Source: Mycolicibacterium canariasense (lineage in GTDB: Bacteria; Actinomycetota; Actinomycetes; Mycobacteriales; Mycobacteriaceae). From it: a stretch of 33,217 bases of DNA. The DNA lies in NCBI RefSeq assembly GCF_002101555.1, contig NZ_LQOL01000088.1, positions 1 through 33,217 of the forward strand, written 5' to 3'. Under the pieces are notes generated by a model that worked only from the letters and a program-made list of their open reading frames with translations, did no database searches and was not told where the DNA came from. A program made the position numbers and the translations under genes. Shown here one piece after another: positions 14,981 through 23,520 of this stretch. Within the stretch, counting starts at the first letter, position 1; every line of letters begins with the position of its first letter.

Positions 14981-16885
14981 GTGATGACAGCGACGATGGC
15001 GGCCTCGGCGACGCCCGCGGCGGCACGTCGATCGACGATGTGGACACTGCCCTCGGTGCGGTGGGCGACGCTGGCGCTGGTTCTGTTCCTCGCCGGCGCG
15101 GCCGCCCAGTTGTCCGGCGCGCCCGAATTCATCTGGTGGACGGCATATTTGGCGTGCTACGCGGCCGGCGGCTGGATTCCGGCCCGGGACGGCTTGCTGG
15201 AGCTGGTGCAGCGCCGCCTGGACGTGGACCTGCTGATGATCGCGGCGGCCATCGGCGCCGCCGCGATCGGGCAGGTGTTCGACGGGGCACTGTTGATCGT
15301 CATCTTCGCGACCTCCGGCGCGCTGGAGGATCTGGCCACCCGCCGCACCGAGGACTCGGTGCGCGCGCTGCTGGACCTGGCCCCGGAACGGGCCGTGCGC
15401 CTCGACGGCCACGGTGCCGAAGAGGTCGTCGCCGCAGCAGACCTGGCCGTCGGGGACATCGTGCTGGTGCGTCCGGGCGAGCGGATCCCCGCCGACGCGA
15501 CGGTGTTCGACGGTGCCTCCGATGTCGACGAATCCTCGATCACCGGGGAACCGGTGCCGGCCCCCAAAGCCGCCGGTGACGAGGTGTTCGCCGGCACCCT
15601 CAACGGTGCCGGGGCGTTGCGGGCCAGGGTGATTCGCGATCCCGCCGACAGCGTGGTGGCCCGGATCGTCGCGCTGGTCGCCGAAGCGTCGGCCACCAAG
15701 GCCCGAACCCAGCTCTTCATCGAGAAGGTCGAGCAGCGCTATTCGGTCGTCGTCGTGGTGGCGACGCTGGCCCTGTTCACCTTGCCGCTGCTGTTCGGGG
15801 AAGACCTGCGCGGTGCGCTGCTGCGGGCCATGACCTTCATGATCGTGGCGTCGCCGTGCGCTGTGGTGCTGGCCACCATGCCGCCGCTGTTGTCCGCGAT
15901 CGCCAACGCCGGCCGGCACGGCGTGCTGGTGAAATCTGCGGTGGCCATGGAACATCTGGCCGATATCGAGGTTGTCGCCTTCGACAAGACCGGGACGCTG
16001 ACCTTGGGTCGGCCCGAACTGACCGCCGTCGTCGCCGCCGGTGGATTCGAGCGCACCCAGGTGCTGCGGTGGGCCGCCGCGGCCGAGCGCTACAGCGAGC
16101 ACCCGGTCGGGCGGGCGGTCACCGCCGCGGCCAGGGCACAGGGCATCGCCGTGCCTGCGGCCCGGGACTTCCTGGCCATCCCGGGCCGCGGCGTGCGCGC
16201 CACCGTCGGGACCACACCGGTGCAGGTGCTCAGCCCGGGCGCGGTCGCCGACGACCTGCCGTCGGTGCGGCGATTCGAGGAGCAGGGCGCCACCGCGGTG
16301 GTGGTCGTCGTCGACGGTGTGGTGGCCGGGGTGCTGGCCCTGTCGGACACCGTACGCCCCGGTGCGGCCGGCGCCGTCGAAGCGCTGCGCTACCTGACCG
16401 GGCAGCCTCCGGTGCTGCTGACCGGTGACAATGACCGTGCCGCAACGCAGCTGGCTGCGCAGGTCGGCATCGAGCGGGTGCACGCGGGCCTGCTGCCGGA
16501 GTGCAAGGTCGCCATGGTCCGGGCGCTGCCCGGGCGGGTGTTGGTGGTCGGTGACGGTGTCAACGACGCCCCGGCCATGGCCGCGGCGCATGCGTCGATT
16601 GCCATGGGCCGGCGCGGGGCCGATCTGACGCTGCAGACCGCCGACGTGGTCACCGTCGCGGACGACCTGAGCACCATTGCGGCCGTGGTGGCCCTGGCCC
16701 GCCGGGCCAGGCGGATGGTGATGGCCAACCTGGCGATCGCCGCGTCGTTCATCACCGTGCTGGTGATCTGGGATCTGTTCTGGTATTTGCCTTTACCGCT
16801 CGGTGTGGCCGGACACGAGGGATCGACCATCCTGGTGGCGCTCAACGGGCTGCGGCTGCTGCGGGAGCGGGCCTGGCGGGCCTAG
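14981..16885 (+). CDS. P1B-4-type heavy-metal (Co/Ni) efflux ATPase, CtpJ/CtpD type
   Basis: 634 residues with every P-type ATPase hallmark: TGEP near 187 (phosphatase), SPC at 291-293 in a membrane helix, DKTGT with phosphorylated D335, SEHPVGR (nucleotide-binding HP), GDGVNDAP at 524-531, and HEGST starting at H612 near the C-terminus. SPC plus HEGST marks the P1B-4 subgroup, which exports Co(II), Ni(II) or related ions. No N-terminal Cys metal-binding domain is present, as usual for this group. Divergence from nmtR parallels the tuberculosis nmtR-ctpJ pair, while the adjoining prpE recalls the ctpD neighbourhood of M. smegmatis from memory, so I leave the symbol open. GTG 14981 and ATG 14984 are both possible starts. 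Confidence 0.92.
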   Translation: MMTATMAASATPAAARRSTMWTLPSVRWATLALVLFLAGAAAQLSGAPEFIWWTAYLACYAAGGWIPARDGLLELVQRRLDVDLLMIAAAIGAAAIGQVFDGALLIVIFATSGALEDLATRRTEDSVRALLDLAPERAVRLDGHGAEEVVAAADLAVGDIVLVRPGERIPADATVFDGASDVDESSITGEPVPAPKAAGDEVFAGTLNGAGALRARVIRDPADSVVARIVALVAEASATKARTQLFIEKVEQRYSVVVVVATLALFTLPLLFGEDLRGALLRAMTFMIVASPCAVVLATMPPLLSAIANAGRHGVLVKSAVAMEHLADIEVVAFDKTGTLTLGRPELTAVVAAGGFERTQVLRWAAAAERYSEHPVGRAVTAAARAQGIAVPAARDFLAIPGRGVRATVGTTPVQVLSPGAVADDLPSVRRFEEQGATAVVVVVDGVVAGVLALSDTVRPGAAGAVEALRYLTGQPPVLLTGDNDRAATQLAAQVGIERVHAGLLPECKVAMVRALPGRVLVVGDGVNDAPAMAAAHASIAMGRRGADLTLQTADVVTVADDLSTIAAVVALARRARRMVMANLAIAASFITVLVIWDLFWYLPLPLGVAGHEGSTILVALNGLRLLRERAWRA

Positions 16886-16892
16886 TCCGGGA

Positions 16893-18761
16893 TCACTTCC
16901 GCAGGATCGGTTTCAGCGTGTCGAGCACGGCCGGGTCCTCGATGGTGGACGGCACCGGCTCGTCGCGGCCATCGGCGATGCCGCGCATGGTCTTTCGCAG
17001 GATCTTGCCCGACCGGGTCTTCGGCAGCGCGGGCACCACGTCGACCAGCTTGAAACTTGCCACCGCCCCGATATTGTCGCGGACCGCGTCGATCAGCTGG
17101 TCGGCCAGGCCGTCGTCCGTGGCGCCGGATTTGAGCACCACCAGACCGCGCGGCACCTGACCCTTGATCTCGTCGGCCACCCCGATCACCGCGCATTCGG
17201 CGACGGCGGGATGAGCGGCCAGCACGGCCTCGATCGACCCGGTGGACAACCGGTGCCCGGCCACGTTGATCACGTCGTCGGTGCGGCCCACCACGAACAG
17301 GTAACCGTCGTCGTCGATATGGCCGCCGTCGCCGGTCAGGTAGTAGCCGGGAAACGCCGACAGGTAGGACGAGACGTACCGGTCGTCGTCACCCCACAGG
17401 GTCGGCAGCGCGCCGGGTGGCAGCGGCAACCGCACGCAGATCGAACCTTCCTCGCCGGCCTCGCATTCGGTGTTGTCCGGGCGCAGCACCCGCACGTCGA
17501 AGCCGGGCATCGGCACCGTCGCCGATCCGGGTTTGATCGGCAGCGGCTGCACGCCCATCGGGTCGGCGGCGATCGCCCAGCCGGTCTCGGTCTGCCACCA
17601 GTGGTCGACGACGGGAATGCCGAGTTTCTCGGTGGCCCAGGCGAAGGTGGGCGGGTCGAGGCGTTCACCGGCCTGGAACAGGTATCGCAGGTTGGACACA
17701 TCGTGGTCGGCCAGCAGCCGGGCCTCGGGGTCGTCCTTCTTGATGGCCCGGATGGCCGTCGGGGCGGTGAACAACACCTTCACCCCGTGTTCGGCGACCA
17801 CCCGCCAGAACGCCCCGGCATCCGGTGTGCCGACCGGCTTGCCCTCGTAGAGCACGGTGGTGGCGCCCAGCAGCAAGGGCGCGTACACGATGTAGGAGTG
17901 CCCGACCACCCAGCCGACGTCGGAGGCCGCCCAGTACACATCGCCGGGCCGGGTGTCGTAGATGTGCCCCATCGACCACAGCAGGGCCACCGCGTGCCCG
18001 CCGTTGTCGCGGACGATGCCCTTGGGTTTTCCGGTGGTGCCCGAGGTGTAGAGCACGTACAGCGGATCGGTGGCCGCGACGGGTACCGGGTCGACCGGCT
18101 CAGCGGTGGCCAGCGCCTCGGCCCAGTCCACGTCGCGCCCGTCGACCAGCGTGCAGGGCGCCTGATCGCGTTGCAGGATGACGCACTTGGGGGTGTTGTG
18201 CTCGGCCATCTCCAGCGCCGCGTCGAGCATCGGTTTGTATTCGACGATGCGGGTCGGTTCGACGCCGCATGATGCCGAGACCACGACGGCGGGCCGGGCG
18301 TCGTCGATGCGGGTGGCCAGTTCGTGTGCGGCGAACCCGCCGAACACCACCGAATGCACCGCGCCGAGCCGCGCGCACGCCAGCATGGCGATCACCGCCT
18401 CGGGCACCATCGGCATGTAGATGACCACGCGGTCGCCCTTGCCGACACCCAGGCCGCGCAGCACACCGGCGAATCGGGCTGTCGCGTCGTGCAATTGGCG
18501 GTAGGTGTAGGTGCGTTTGGTCGCGGTCACGGGGGAGTCGTAGATCAGCGCGGCCTGATCACCCCGGTCGGCCAGGTGGCGGTCCAGGGCATTGGCGCAG
18601 GTGTTCAGCTCCCCGTCGGGGAACCAGCGGTAGAACGGCGGGTTGCTGTCGTCGAGCACCTGGGTCGGCTCGCGGGTCCAGGTGACGGCCTTGGCGGCAT
18701 CGGCCCAGAAGGCCGCCGGGTCGGAGATGCTGGTCTGGAACAGTTCGCGATAACCGGACAT
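16893..18761 (-). CDS. prpE: Propionyl-CoA synthetase (acetyl-CoA synthetase family)
   Basis: 622 residues of the adenylate-forming (ANL) superfamily. The ATP-binding loop YTSGTTGKPKG spans 238-248, followed by DHWWQTETGW and YYLTGDGG; the C-terminal lid carries K586 in TRSGKILRK, the catalytic lysine that is often acetylated. The N-terminal segment and the VVFGGFAAHELATRIDDARP region fit PrpE and close relatives. It converts propionate, and perhaps acetate, with ATP and CoA to the acyl-CoA. It converges on the metal ATPase with only 7 bases between the stops. It appears monocistronic. Confidence 0.87.
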   Translation of the reverse strand: MSGYRELFQTSISDPAAFWADAAKAVTWTREPTQVLDDSNPPFYRWFPDGELNTCANALDRHLADRGDQAALIYDSPVTATKRTYTYRQLHDATARFAGVLRGLGVGKGDRVVIYMPMVPEAVIAMLACARLGAVHSVVFGGFAAHELATRIDDARPAVVVSASCGVEPTRIVEYKPMLDAALEMAEHNTPKCVILQRDQAPCTLVDGRDVDWAEALATAEPVDPVPVAATDPLYVLYTSGTTGKPKGIVRDNGGHAVALLWSMGHIYDTRPGDVYWAASDVGWVVGHSYIVYAPLLLGATTVLYEGKPVGTPDAGAFWRVVAEHGVKVLFTAPTAIRAIKKDDPEARLLADHDVSNLRYLFQAGERLDPPTFAWATEKLGIPVVDHWWQTETGWAIAADPMGVQPLPIKPGSATVPMPGFDVRVLRPDNTECEAGEEGSICVRLPLPPGALPTLWGDDDRYVSSYLSAFPGYYLTGDGGHIDDDGYLFVVGRTDDVINVAGHRLSTGSIEAVLAAHPAVAECAVIGVADEIKGQVPRGLVVLKSGATDDGLADQLIDAVRDNIGAVASFKLVDVVPALPKTRSGKILRKTMRGIADGRDEPVPSTIEDPAVLDTLKPILRK

Positions 18762-18803
18762 ACCGCAGAACCGTAGCTGTCCATCCGCTGTGAAGGTGGG
18801 GAA

Positions 18804-19670
18804 TCAGCTCAGGCGCGGAATCACCTCGTCGCCCAGCCGCTTGACCCAACCGGCGGGATCGGGATTGCCGGGCAACGGCCCGGTGTTGATCGTGTCGAAG
18901 CCCATGGCCGCAAACTCGTCGAGCGTACGGAGGTAGGCGTCGACATCGGCGAACGGGTCGTCGAGGTATCCGACGGTCAGTCTGATCTCGGAGACATCGC
19001 GGCCCACCGAATCGCAGTGCCGGCGAAGCACATCCAACTTGTGGGGCAACTCCTCGAGGGACGATGAGGCATTCCAGACGTCCGCGTACTGGGCGACCAG
19101 GCGCAGCGTCTTCTTTTCGCCGGAGCCGCCGATCAGGATCGGCGGCCGCCGGATCGGCTGCGGCTGGCAGATGGTCTCGGCGAGCTGATAATGCGTGCCT
19201 TGGTATGCCCCGTCGTTCGGACTCCACATTTGCCGGCAGATCTGCAGGGTTTCTTCGAGCATCTCGAAGCGCTCGGACAGTGGTGGATAGGGAATGCCCA
19301 GCGCATGATGCTCGCGCTCGTACCAGGCGGCGCCGATCCCGAACATCGAGCGGCCGCCGGACAGCACGTCCAGTGTCGACACGGTCTTGGCCAGGACGCC
19401 CGGATAACGGTAGGTGACGCCGGTGACGAGCATGGTGAGGGTGATGCGCTCGGTCAGTGCGGCCAGGTAACCCATGGAGGTGTAACCCTCGAGGAAAGGA
19501 TGGTCGGCGGGACCGAAGTTCTCCATCTGGAAGAAGTGATCGGCCAGCGTGAACATGTCGACACCGCCGTCTTCGGCGGCTTTCACCGTCGCGGCCAGGG
19601 TGGGCGCCAGCTTTTCCGGTGGGCCGGGCAGGAAGTCGATGTAATGCACGGCGAGTTTCATGGTCACCAC
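18804..19670 (-). CDS. LLM-class F420-dependent oxidoreductase
   Basis: 288 residues of the luciferase-like monooxygenase (TIM barrel) superfamily: FTLADHFFQMENFG, LTMLVTGVTYRYPGVLAKTV, STLDVLSGGRSMFGIGAAWY and RRPPILIGGSGEKKTLRLVA are typical. Mycobacterial members commonly use cofactor F420 rather than FMN. The GTG at 19670 follows an AAAGG box; an internal ATG at 19661 is also possible. It begins 10 bases after the MarR stop, so the two are one operon, and the MarR protein probably controls it. Substrate unknown. Confidence 0.85.
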   Translation of the reverse strand: MVTMKLAVHYIDFLPGPPEKLAPTLAATVKAAEDGGVDMFTLADHFFQMENFGPADHPFLEGYTSMGYLAALTERITLTMLVTGVTYRYPGVLAKTVSTLDVLSGGRSMFGIGAAWYEREHHALGIPYPPLSERFEMLEETLQICRQMWSPNDGAYQGTHYQLAETICQPQPIRRPPILIGGSGEKKTLRLVAQYADVWNASSSLEELPHKLDVLRRHCDSVGRDVSEIRLTVGYLDDPFADVDAYLRTLDEFAAMGFDTINTGPLPGNPDPAGWVKRLGDEVIPRLS

Positions 19671-19680
19671 GTACCTTTCG

Positions 19681-20115
19681 TCATTCGGTGATGCGTTCCA
19701 GAAGGGTGAGCGCCTCGTTGATCACGGCGCGCTCGGCCTCGGTGTAGCGCTGCTGCATCGTGGTGGCCAGCCACTCCTGGCGAGCCTGGCGACTGTCGGC
19801 CGCTCGGCGGCGTCCAGACTCGGTCAGCGTGATGACCTGGCGCCGGCCGTCTTCCGGGTCGGGCGTGCGCACCAGATAGCCGAGCCGGTCGAGGGCGGCA
19901 AGCGTTGCCGTCATCGACTGGGAGCGCACGCGTTCGGCGCCGGCGAGTTCGCTTGTCGAGGCCGGACCATTCTTGAAAAGCCGGATCAGGACCGACGTCT
20001 GCGAGGGCGTCATGTCGGTGGCGGTGTCCACCTCGCGCAGCCGGGTGCGCAACCGACTGAACAGGACCCGCAGGTTGGTGGCCGCCGCGACGGAGGAAGC
20101 GCTGACCGGTGGCAT
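19681..20115 (-). CDS. MarR-family transcriptional regulator
   Basis: 144 residues with the MarR winged helix: TPSQTSVLIRLFKNGPASTS, then the recognition helix region SQSMTATLAALDRLGYLVRT and the wing PDPEDGRRQVITLTESGRRR, followed by a dimerisation helix. It is the first gene of a two-gene unit with the LLM oxidoreductase. A perfect palindrome directly before its start suggests self-repression relieved by a small molecule. Confidence 0.88.
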   Translation of the reverse strand: MPPVSASSVAAATNLRVLFSRLRTRLREVDTATDMTPSQTSVLIRLFKNGPASTSELAGAERVRSQSMTATLAALDRLGYLVRTPDPEDGRRQVITLTESGRRRAADSRQARQEWLATTMQQRYTEAERAVINEALTLLERITE

Positions 20116-20119
20116 ATAG

Positions 20120-20133
20120 GTAGTCTAGACTAC
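20120..20133. promoter_or_regulatory. MarR operator candidate
   Basis: GTAGTCTAGACTAC is a perfect 14-bp palindrome 5 bases upstream of the MarR start codon, the right place and symmetry for autoregulation of the marR-oxidoreductase operon. Confidence 0.6.
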
Positions 20134-20194
20134 GTAGTTCAGGCTGTCGAATTTGCGCCGCGTCCGCGCGCAGTGCCGCCCCTGGGAATCACGC

Positions 20195-21625
20195 TCATGG
20201 GTCGTCCGCCCCGTCCCCGTGCAGGAGATCTTCGGGATGGTGCAATGAGTTGATCCGGGTCTGTCCGGTATCGAGCAAGGGCGGCGGGATCCATTCGACG
20301 CGGCCGTCGGCGCGCAGCCGGGTGGTCCAGCCGCCCTCCTTCACGAGGCGGTTGTGCGGTCCACAGGCCAGAGTCTCGTTGTCGATGTCGGTATGTCCGC
20401 CGGCGCCGAAATCGGTGACGGCGTGGTGGGTTTGGGAGCGGTACGCCGATACCGGGCAGCCGGGGAAGGTGCAGCCGCCGTCGCGGGCGTACAGGACGAG
20501 GCGTTGGCCGGGGGAGGCGATGCGTTTGGTGCGTCCCAGATACAGGGGTATGCCGGTGGCGTTGTCGAAAACGGTCAGCCAGAGATAGGAGTGCGCGGCC
20601 AGGCGGATGACGTCGCGCATGGGGAGCGTCGATCCGCCGCCGGTGCGGGCGACTCCGGCAACCTCGTGCAGTTGGGTCAGGGTAGTGGTCACCACGACGC
20701 TGACAGGCAGCCCGTTGTGATCGCCGAGCTGACCGGACATCAGGGCAGCGCGGGCCAGTGCCATCAGGGCGTCATGTTGACGTTGACCGAGGCTGCGGGT
20801 GTCGGCGGCGATCGCCTCGGCCGATGGGGTACCCGTGGTGCACGGCTGCTCGTCGTCGGGATTGCACATGCCCTTGCCGGCGAGTTTCGGAAAGGCCGCT
20901 TCCAGGTAGGCGCGAAACTCGGGGGTGATCTTTCCCCAGAACCTCGACATTCCGTCGGCGTCCTGTGGTTCCAGGAACACCCCGCGCATCAGTTCGCGTC
21001 GGTCGACCGTGTCGTCACCGTTGGGATCGGGACCGTCGGGGTCGAGCATCTGCAGGAGTAGCCGTGCGCACCGGCGCAGCCCCTCGGGGCATTGGGTGGC
21101 CGCGACGGCGGCCAGGTCGGCTTCGGCCTTGGCGCGCGTCTGCGCATCCACGCACGGCGGGATTTTCTTCATGGTCGCGGTGATGATCCCGACATGCTCG
21201 GCCGTCAGCTCACCGCGAGCGAGCGCGGCGGCGGTGGCGGGGTAGATCGGGTCCAGCGGTTCTCCGGTGATGCTCTGGCGTGGACCGAGGAGCTCGGCCT
21301 GACTCAGGCGGCGGCACGCTTCGGTCTTGGACAGACGCAGCCGGATGGACAAGGCGTCGGCCCAACTGCGGGCACCCAGCTCGGACGGGCCCGTGCGGCG
21401 GCTCAGCGCGGCTTGGATGCGATGGGCGACGGCCGGGATCCGGCGGTACGCCTGCTCCAGTGCCGTCTGGATCTCCAGGAGGTCGGCCACCGACACGTCA
21501 TCCATCGACGCGCCGGACACTTTGTCCAGGGCGGCCAACAGATCGACCACAACCTCCACGATTCGAACAGTAGTACGAACCACCGACATCAAGCCGCAGT
21601 TATCCACAATCGCGGATTCATCCAC
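20195..21625 (-). CDS. DUF222 / HNH endonuclease-signature protein (13E12 type)
   Basis: 476 residues from 21625; an alternative start is the in-frame Met at residue 13 (21589). The N-terminal two-thirds is the DUF222 region found in mycobacterial 13E12 repeat proteins. The C-terminal HNH motif is complete: CTFPGC, then SQTHHAVTDFGAGGHTD, NETLACGPHNRLVKEGGW, giving the paired cysteines, His-His, Asn and final His that bind metal and cleave DNA. Family members are numerous in mycobacteria, and their role is uncertain. No IS features flank it. Confidence 0.85.
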   Translation of the reverse strand: MDESAIVDNCGLMSVVRTTVRIVEVVVDLLAALDKVSGASMDDVSVADLLEIQTALEQAYRRIPAVAHRIQAALSRRTGPSELGARSWADALSIRLRLSKTEACRRLSQAELLGPRQSITGEPLDPIYPATAAALARGELTAEHVGIITATMKKIPPCVDAQTRAKAEADLAAVAATQCPEGLRRCARLLLQMLDPDGPDPNGDDTVDRRELMRGVFLEPQDADGMSRFWGKITPEFRAYLEAAFPKLAGKGMCNPDDEQPCTTGTPSAEAIAADTRSLGQRQHDALMALARAALMSGQLGDHNGLPVSVVVTTTLTQLHEVAGVARTGGGSTLPMRDVIRLAAHSYLWLTVFDNATGIPLYLGRTKRIASPGQRLVLYARDGGCTFPGCPVSAYRSQTHHAVTDFGAGGHTDIDNETLACGPHNRLVKEGGWTTRLRADGRVEWIPPPLLDTGQTRINSLHHPEDLLHGDGADDP

Positions 21626-21732
21626 AGATGCACGCGCGCAATGGCTTTCGCGTACGAAGAATGAGTAGAATCTCGTCGAGTCCGACGTCTACGACACCAG
21701 GGGCGAAATCCCCGAGCGCAGGACTACACTCG

Positions 21733-21845
21733 TCCTCGACAGCGTCTAGGGTTCCGGCGTCACGCACGCGTCTGGTCCGAGCGACGCCACCGCGGCTCCC
21801 GATGAGGCGTGGTCATCTGAACGGACAAAAGCCTGGAGGATCTCC
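21733..21845 (+). promoter_or_regulatory. Guanidine-I (ykkC) riboswitch candidate
   Basis: The three conserved blocks of the ykkC leader occur in order: CTAGGGTTCCGG (21746-21757), CTGGTCCGAG (starting at 21772) and ACGGACAAAAGCCTGGAGGA (21821-21840). TCCTC at the left and GAGGA at the right edge can pair as a closing stem. It lies 34 bases before the start of the TSUP-family gene. Guanidine-I switches turn on genes for guanidine export, import or breakdown; the related ppGpp, PRPP and ADP subtypes share parts of this consensus. Confidence 0.75.
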
Positions 21846-21878
21846 GACGGTGCGCCGCGTGCCGTCGAGAAGGTCCTC

Positions 21879-22607
21879 ATGCTTGCTCTCTGTGCGTTGG
21901 TGCTCCTCGCGTTGGCCGCCGGTGCCCTCGGTGGTCTGGTCGGCACCGGCTCGTCGTTGATTCTGTTGCCGGTGCTGGTGGTGCTGGACGGTCCGCGCGT
22001 GGCGGTGCCGGTCATGGCCATCGCCGCGGTGCTGGCCAACGTCGCCCGGGTGGCCGCCTGGTGGCGCGCGATCCAGTGGCGCCCCGTGCTCGCCTACGCG
22101 GTGCCCGGGACACCGGCCGCCGTGGTCGGCGCGCACACGCTGATGACCATTTCGCCTACGGTCGTCGACGCGGTCCTCGCGGCGTTCTTCGTCGTGATGA
22201 TCCCGATCCGCCGAGTGGCCGCGGCGCGGCAATGGCGAGTGCGATTGTGGCAGCTCTCGGTCGCCGGGGCGATCGTCGGCTTTCTGACCGGTTTGGTGCT
22301 CTCGACGGGTCCGCTGAGCGTGCCGATCTTCACCGGATTCGGACTCAGTGGCGGAGCGTTCCTCGGCTCGGAGGCCGCCAGCGCCCTCGTGCTGTATGCA
22401 GGCAAGCTGACCACGTTCACCCAGTTGGGTGCCCTCGACGAGACGATGGTGGTGCACGGCGTCGTCATCGGTGCGGCGTTGATGGTGGGGCCGTTCCTCA
22501 TCCGCCGCATGGTCGCGCGGGCGTCGCCGCGCACCTACGCACTGATGATCGACGCCGTCCTGGTGGCAGCGGCCATCGGAATGGCCATTGCAACAATCCG
22601 CAGGTGA
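21879..22607 (+). CDS. TSUP (TauE/SafE) family membrane transporter
   Basis: 242 residues, about seven to eight hydrophobic helices. The N-terminal LAAGALGGLVGTGSSLILLP is the glycine-rich first TSUP repeat, and the second repeat follows near LTGLVLSTGPLSVPIFTGFG. The family exports sulfite, sulfoacetate and other organic anions; many members are uncharacterised. The upstream riboswitch-like leader links this one to guanidine or a related ligand. The ATG at 21879 is preceded by GAGAAGG. Confidence 0.85.
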   Translation: MLALCALVLLALAAGALGGLVGTGSSLILLPVLVVLDGPRVAVPVMAIAAVLANVARVAAWWRAIQWRPVLAYAVPGTPAAVVGAHTLMTISPTVVDAVLAAFFVVMIPIRRVAAARQWRVRLWQLSVAGAIVGFLTGLVLSTGPLSVPIFTGFGLSGGAFLGSEAASALVLYAGKLTTFTQLGALDETMVVHGVVIGAALMVGPFLIRRMVARASPRTYALMIDAVLVAAAIGMAIATIRR

Positions 22608-22671
22608 TCCACTTGAACACGCACGCAACGGGTTTCGTGCGCCGGAAAATGAGTTGATCCTGCGTGCGAGA

Positions 22672-23520
22672 ATGGTCACCGTGACCGAGGACTGGCGCGA
22701 GCTGAACCTGGCGAACTGGGAATCCCGGGTGCCCCTACACATCGGACCCGAGGGCTACGACGTCGCCGAGTTCGACGACCCCGACTACCTGTCCAGTGTG
22801 GTGCGCTACGACCTGCCGCGGCTGGGGCGCCTGGACGGCCTGGATGTGGTGCACCTGCAATGCCATATCGGCACCGACACCGTGTCGTTGGCGCGTCTCG
22901 GCGCGAAATCGGTGACCGGGATCGACTTCTCACCGTCGGCGGTGGCGGCCGGGCGTGACTTCGCGGCGCGGGCCGGTGTCGACGTCACCTTCGTCGAGTC
23001 CGACGTCTACGACGCCACCGGCGATTTCGACCTGGTGTACACCGGTATCGGCGCGATCTGCTGGCTGCCCGACATTCGCCGCTGGGCGCAGACCGTCGCC
23101 GGCCTGCTGCGTCCCGGTGGCCGGCTGTTCATGCGGGAAGGGCACCCGATGCTCTGGGCCATCTGCGACCCGCGTCCCGACGGGTTGCTCGTCGTCGAGT
23201 TCCCGTACTTCGAGACCGACGGCCTGATGTTCGTCGAAGACGAGACGTACGGGGGAGCGGGGCAGGTGAGCTCTCCGGCGTCGATCAGCTTCAACCACGG
23301 GCTCGGTGAGATCTTCACCGCGCTCACCGAGGCCGGGTTGACCGTCACCGCGTTGGAGGAACACCGCGAAGTTCCGTGGAATCCGCTCGGGGACGCCGTC
23401 ATTCCGAGCCCGGACTTCGACGGGGAGTTCGTGTTGGAGGAGGGCCGGGACCGGGTGCCGATGACCTACACCCTGCAGGCCGTCAAGCCTGAAAGCGGTA
23501 ACCCATCCCGGCCTCGGTGA
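22672..23520 (+). CDS. SAM-dependent class I methyltransferase
   Basis: 282 residues from the ATG at 22672 (MVTVTEDWRELN); a longer frame to 22588 would overlap the TSUP gene and lacks support. Motif I is the variant VVHLQCHIGTDTVSLARLGA, followed by SVTGIDFSPSAVAAGRDFAA (motif II Asp) and LLRPGGRLFMREGHP. This LQCHIGTDT subgroup is common in actinobacteria; the methyl acceptor is unknown. It starts 64 bases after the TSUP stop, so it could share its riboswitch-controlled transcript, and its 3' end overlaps kdpE by 38 bases on the opposite strand. Confidence 0.85.
   Translation: MVTVTEDWRELNLANWESRVPLHIGPEGYDVAEFDDPDYLSSVVRYDLPRLGRLDGLDVVHLQCHIGTDTVSLARLGAKSVTGIDFSPSAVAAGRDFAARAGVDVTFVESDVYDATGDFDLVYTGIGAICWLPDIRRWAQTVAGLLRPGGRLFMREGHPMLWAICDPRPDGLLVVEFPYFETDGLMFVEDETYGGAGQVSSPASISFNHGLGEIFTALTEAGLTVTALEEHREVPWNPLGDAVIPSPDFDGEFVLEEGRDRVPMTYTLQAVKPESGNPSRPR

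Noticed and set aside
14969..16591. Minus-strand 540-codon open frame opposite the metal ATPase
   Set aside because: Antisense to a complete P-type ATPase; composition is low-complexity His/Gln/Gly/Arg with no domain.
16803..18272. Plus-strand 489-codon open frame opposite prpE
   Set aside because: Antisense shadow; PrpE carries all expected motifs on the other strand.
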